Both the position numbers and the translations under genes were made by a program. From the NCBI GenBank assembly GCA_033675265.1, contig JAUJYZ010001307.1, positions 1 through 64,000 on the forward strand: DNA of 64,000 bases, read 5' to 3'. This DNA is from Actinostola sp. cb2023. Lineage: Eukaryota > Cnidaria > Anthozoa > Actiniaria > Actinostolidae. Shown piece by piece: positions 59,728 through 64,000 of the stretch (position 1 is the stretch's first letter; each line of letters starts with the position of its first letter). The notes beneath the pieces are model-generated. The model was not told the DNA's origin and ran no database searches. It was given only the letters and a program-made list of their open reading frames with translations.

Positions 59728-60700
59728 TCAAGAAGGGAGGTCAAATCCTAGAGGGTCCATGCTGTTCTCCAATACAGCAAGCGAACTGTCCCTCATTAGA
59801 CTCAGGAACTTTTGAAGTTCGTCTTTTCTGAAGACCTAATGGAAGTAAAAACAGATGTACTAAGATTTATTATTATTATTTACACACTGTTACATAAACA
59901 TAACCGACGTCATCGTCATCTGATCATCATCATCATGAGCTGCATCACCATAAGTATGACCGTCATCATCATCATCATGAGCTGCAGCACCATAAGCATC
60001 ACCGTCATCATCATCATCATCATGAGCTGCAGCACCATAAGCATGACAGTCATCATCATCATCATCATGAGCTGCAGCACCATAAGCATGACCGTCATCA
60101 TCATCATCAGCAGCAGCAGCACCATAAGCATGACCGTCATCATCATCATCATGAGCTGCAGCACCATAAGCATCACCGTCATCATCATCATCATCATGAG
60201 CTGCAGCACCATAAGCATGACAGTCATCATCATCATCATCATGAGCTGCAGCACCATAAACATGACCGTCATCATCATCATCATGAGCTGCAGCACCATA
60301 AGCATGACCGTCATCATCATCATGAGCTGCAGCACCATAAGCATGACCGTCATCATCATCATCATGAGCTGCAGCACCATAAGCATCACCGTCATCATCA
60401 TCATCATCATGAGCTGCAGCACCATAAGCATGACCGTCATCATCATCAGCAGCAGCAGCAGCAACAGCATAACCCTCGTCGTCGTCATCTCATTTTCAAC
60501 AGCAGCAACAGCATAACCGTCATCATCATCACGAGCTGCATCAACAGCACTGATAACCCTCGTCGTCGTCATAGAAGGTAAAAGGTAAAGGTATTTATTT
60601 TACTTCGATAACGCGGGGAGTGGTTGTCCAATCTCCGATCCCTAGCCAGGGGTTCATGTATAAAGCGCTCGAAGGTGCGCCCATTTACCCCCTCCCTCCA

Positions 60701-60731
<31 letters not shown>

Positions 60732-63700
60732 GCATTGAGCTACACGGATTAGAAAGAAGTCGAAACATTATCACCAGCAGCAACAGCATAACTGTCATCA
60801 TCATCGTCATCAGGCGAGAAGGGGAGAGAATGAGACGAGAAGACGAGGAGCGCCGCGTCTCTCCATCTCGCCTCACTCCCCTCGCGTCTTTTCGTCTCGT
60901 CTCATTCTCTCGCGGCCCGATCAACGACTCGATCGAACTTCAACTCTTCATCATAATCAGAAGCAGCAGCCACAGGAACAGCATCCTAACAACGTCTCTG
61001 CTTGCTATGTTATAGATAACTTACCTTGTATAATTCATAATGTTCTGTGGCAACAATGTCAGCCAACTGAATGCACTGTAAAATAATTACAAAATGATCA
61101 GCTAAAACGTCAATGACAAATCGCATGAACGAAAGGACTCACAGTGAATGGTCGCAATCTTACTATTGTACTTAATAGGAGCTTTTAAAAGAAATAAATT
61201 GAAACTACTTTTTATATTTGCACAAAAATGCACCGACACAATCTTATCTACATTCTAAATACAATCGAACCCCGCTAGCTCGATCTCGATTATCTTGAAT
61301 TTGGACACAATGGATTCCCCGGCGGACCTCGATATCTCGAACTATTTTTCATATCGCATGGGTGGTCGGCGAAATGGCGGAATTCAACTGGATGTATTAT
61401 ATGCTGTGAGATACACGTCAAATGCCTTTATCTTATATTTATTTACTTGTAAACATCAGGGGAGGTTATTAAATTTATCAGCTTGGAAGTTACAATTTGG
61501 TCTTCATGTGTCAAAAAAATAGAGGAGGACTGGGCTAGGGGTGCATGCGCTGTCACCACCAGCACCAGTCCTAGACCTCCCCTGTTTACCACAGGAACTC
61601 CACAAGAGAGATTGTTTATCTACCTGTTTGTATTGTCCTGTCGAGTGATGGACATTATGAAGCAGGAAGCATAACAGTGGAAGACATAATTGTCTAAGTA
61701 GTTGTAGCTGTTGGCTACGTGTTGGATCTTCCTCTCCATCCTGTTCAAGCAATGATACAAAATTAGTTCATTCACTAGGCTACATTTTCAAGTTAAGCTG
61801 ATAAGTTGAAGCTATCTGGACAATGTTGAATGAATAGGGACTTGCACTAAAGAGGTCACGTGACCCCAACCCCCTTAAATCAAGTAGCAGTGTCAAAATA
61901 AAAAGAGCAGCTCAAAATTACTAAAAGGGAGAAGTTTCAGCTCATAATGTCTGACACAGGAAAAATGACATTAAGTAATGCTTCGAGTAAGAGGTATAGG
62001 CAGGCCAAATTCAATTGCACGCAAAAATGTGCCGAAAGGTGCTAATCGTTTATTGTTAAACCCATCCGCCTCATTGGCTAAAACATGAAAATCTGCCATA
62101 GTTTCATCAGGTAGCAAATTTATTTTTATGTAGTTTACTAATCGATTCCCTTTTAGTGAAACCTCTTCTGTATTTTAATGCAATAACAATTCTATGTGGG
62201 GAACATGGAGAATTGTTAGCATTTCTTGGCTATTGTTTTGGAGTCTCACGATTGGATGAAATCTTGTAACACAAAAGAAATGTCGCTTTAAAATAATTTT
62301 TCAGTACATTTTACTCCAAAAACATGTTGTTCATAGGTTGACATATTCTCAGTATGAAAATCCAAATATTATTATGTGGGGAAAACGAAATGAAGCAGAA
62401 CAATATATAGAGGGTTGCCTACTTCTTACACACATTGTTACCTAAAATTAAAATCGATCGCTTTCTAAGATTTTGTTTGGGAAATGCATTGGATGGCAAG
62501 AGCTTGCAATATCCAGCACATTTTCCTATATGAATTCTAATAAAATTGACGGTTTTATTTTTAATGTCATTTTTCCTGTGCCAGACATTATGAGCTGAAA
62601 CTTCTCCCTTTTACTAATTTCGAGCTTCTCTTTTCATTTCTGGAGTTCATTTTGACACTGCTACTTGATTTAAGGGGGTTGGGGTCACGTGACCTCTTAG
62701 TGCAAGTCCCCTAAGGCTATTCCCTATAAATCCCTTCACGTTATTATTATTATTACGTTGCCTCATCGCGCACGTAAAGCCTTCTGGGATGCTTTTCCTT
62801 TATCCAGTGCGGTCTCCCGTCTCTCCCGGTCAAAAAGACGACAAGGAAGACCAGCGAGAGAGAGAGAGGAATAAAGATAGAAGAATGCTCATGTATATGG
62901 AAGAAACTGGTGGAATTAATGGTCAAACAAATATCAAGACTAATAGAAAGAACTGTTGTAAACCAATAGTCTTACCAGTCTCTGATCTACCATCCATCCA
63001 CCGTCAGGAAACAACAGCACATTATACAATCGCTCTTCAGTAGCCTAGAGAAGATAATAAATGAATTATAGAATGTCTGACTTAATAATACTCTGTGTGT
63101 GTGGCCGTCATTTTCTAATGTAATTCTCACATGAGACATGTAGCGTGCCAACTAAGGACCGCCATTGATTGTACGAGCATTGAAAAGCTAAACCATGTCA
63201 GTAGGGGGGGGTGGTGGTTCGAGGGGTTCGAACGCACTCCCCTTAGACGTCAAATGTGCCGTAATCCTTACTGGAACCAGCAAAAACGAACCCCCTTCAG
63301 AGACAATGAACCCCATTTGAATCATGCAGACATTGAAGCACACTTCTGTGACTCCCTTTGCAGCAACCCAGGTTAACCCCTTTAGCTCCTGCGCTCGGTT
63401 CCTGAAAGCCCGATTAGTGCTAATCCAGGATTAAATCTTAAGAAAACCATTCATTTTAATCCCGGGATTAGGACTGATCGGCCTTTCAGGAATCGAGCCC
63501 TGAACAACAGAGACCGAAACTGGAAACTATAGTAAGCAGAAATCAGTCCTCGTTATAGAGAAAGATGGCGGATCAGTTCACTTTACCACAATCCTTTGCG
63601 CGACTGAATAAAACACTGTATCTGTTGCCCTGTTCTTTTTATATGTGAATGTGTCAGAACGTTTCTATAAAGTGGGATTCAGTGATATTATGAGTAAAAA

Positions 63701-63768
63701 GAATAAGGAGGAAACAACCTTACCTTGGAGTGAATGTCTAATGTGTTTTGCCATCGTTCAATATCAAT
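59728..63768 (-). CDS. NUP107: NUP107, nucleoporin of the Y (Nup107-160) complex, C-terminal exons (partial)
   Basis: Five exons on the minus strand, all phase 0: 63768-63724, 63044-62976, 61740-61624, 61075-61025 and 59835-59728 (stop TGA at 59730-59728), together 129 residues. Each has GT donor and AG acceptor. The joined reading matches the conserved NUP107 C-terminus: FPDGGWMVD in exon 2, then [15 protein letters not shown] and HSTGQYK in exon 3, LADIV in exon 4, and the terminal DPLGFDLPS (DPLGYE in vertebrates). This alpha-helical region is the NUP133-binding end of NUP107, a scaffold of the nuclear pore. The 5' part lies beyond the right edge. Introns carry an 874-bp TIR element and a 45-bp minisatellite, but coding exons look intact. 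Confidence 0.95.
59925..60570. repeat. CATCAT-rich minisatellite in last NUP107 intron
   Basis: About 13 copies of a 39-48-bp unit, GAGCTGCAGCACCATAAGCA plus a variable number of ATC triplets. Because all length changes are multiples of three it is open on both strands, giving long false frames (59812-60516 and 59916-60572). Confidence 0.93.
60571..61024. repeat. remaining last intron: dispersed repeats
   Basis: 60585-60725 resembles a repeat tail. 60807-60915 is a hairpin with GAGAATGAGACGAG / CTCGTCTCATTCTC arms. Confidence 0.55.
61076..61623. other. NUP107 intron
   Basis: Contains AATCGAACCCCGCTAGCTCGA / ATCTCGAACT motifs near 61265-61345, resembling an end of a mariner/pogo-type element. 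A short inverted pair flanks 61525-61570 (GAGGAGGACTGG / CCAGTCCTAGACCTCC). No exon was seen. Confidence 0.4.
61837..62710. mobile_element. 874-bp TIR element in NUP107 intron
   Basis: ~130-bp inverted arms start GGGACTTGCACTAAAGAGGT and contain TCACGTGACCCCAACCCCCT. The centre is AT-rich, and no transposase was recognised. Confidence 0.85.
63045..63723. other. NUP107 intron with a hairpin MITE
   Basis: 63402-63490 folds as CTGAAAGCCCGATTAGTGCT / complement around GGATTAAA...TTTAATCC. The rest is unremarkable. Confidence 0.6.
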
Positions 63769-63857
63769 CTGTGGAAATATTAAGGAAGAATATTTAAAAC
63801 TGTACGATATTTTGGTTTCCCCTCCCACTGCCCAGTCCCCCTCCCTAAATTGCCAGG

Positions 63858-63973
63858 CTAGGTGACTAATGCTGCACAATAGTCCTGGCTTTTGTTTTAT
63901 TGTTATTCTATGTATTGTTTTTACATGTAAAAAACAATAGCCAGGTCATTTTGTGCAGCTACATGAAGACCTT
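63858..63973. mobile_element. second copy of the GGTCTTCATGTAGCTGCAC MITE
   Basis: Same central TCTATGTATTGTTTTTACAT and right arm (TGCAGCTACATGAAGACCTT) as 47805-47920; the left arm is more diverged. Confidence 0.8.
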
Positions 63974-64000
63974 GCCTCCATGTTGAATAAGAAACAGTAG

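Noticed and set aside
59812..60572. Long isoleucine/methionine/serine frame (plus) and leucine/methionine frame (minus)
   Set aside because: Translation of the ATC-rich minisatellite in the last NUP107 intron; its left end overlaps the true NUP107 terminal exon on the minus strand.

Overview
The window is eukaryotic: long introns, GT..AG splice sites, TATA/Inr promoters, a tRNA-derived SINE, many MITE-like inverted-repeat elements and very long satellites. Three small genes encode secreted eight-cysteine peptides whose layout (signal exon, short acidic/basic propeptide exon, cysteine-rich exon) resembles sea anemone venom peptides. Together with repeat types common in hexacorals, this suggests a cnidarian, most likely a sea anemone. 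The species is inference. Coding content is only about 2.1 kb of 64 kb.

Layout. 1-7530: tandem array of a ~114-bp satellite with a higher-order structure. 7855-21099: about 186 copies of a 71-bp satellite. 21116-25133 (minus): toxin-like gene A, whose stop codon lies 16 bp from the 71-bp array. 25134-43500: no recognised gene, but a deep nest of transposons: TTAA-flanked foldback elements, Helitron-like elements inserted into one another, MITEs and a 32-bp minisatellite. 43553-46383 (plus): toxin-like gene B with a SINE in its 5' UTR. 46384-52245: more MITEs, a fossil toxin promoter near 47761 and a 110-bp tandem array apparently amplified from toxin-promoter DNA. 52246-53698 (plus): toxin-like gene C, followed by a frameshifted fourth copy of the cysteine exon (54200), a fragment of a fifth (54468), and four copies of the 114-bp satellite in the opposite orientation to the large array. 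55435-56945: broken copies of FAXC sequence. 57331-58854 (minus): intact two-exon FAXC-like gene. 59728-63768 (minus): the last five recognisable coding exons of the nucleoporin gene NUP107, which continues past the right edge.

Genes A, B and C share the same promoter (TATA box with an initiator A 31 nt downstream), a 5'-UTR intron, identical or nearly identical signal exons, the same two coding-intron phases and a GGACGATGGAAGG-type minisatellite in intron 2. B and C are near-identical. A keeps all eight cysteines and their spacing but has replaced most other residues of the mature peptide. The two conserved genes at the right edge, FAXC and NUP107, are ordinary housekeeping-type genes in the same orientation and give the window its anchor to a conserved chromosome region.
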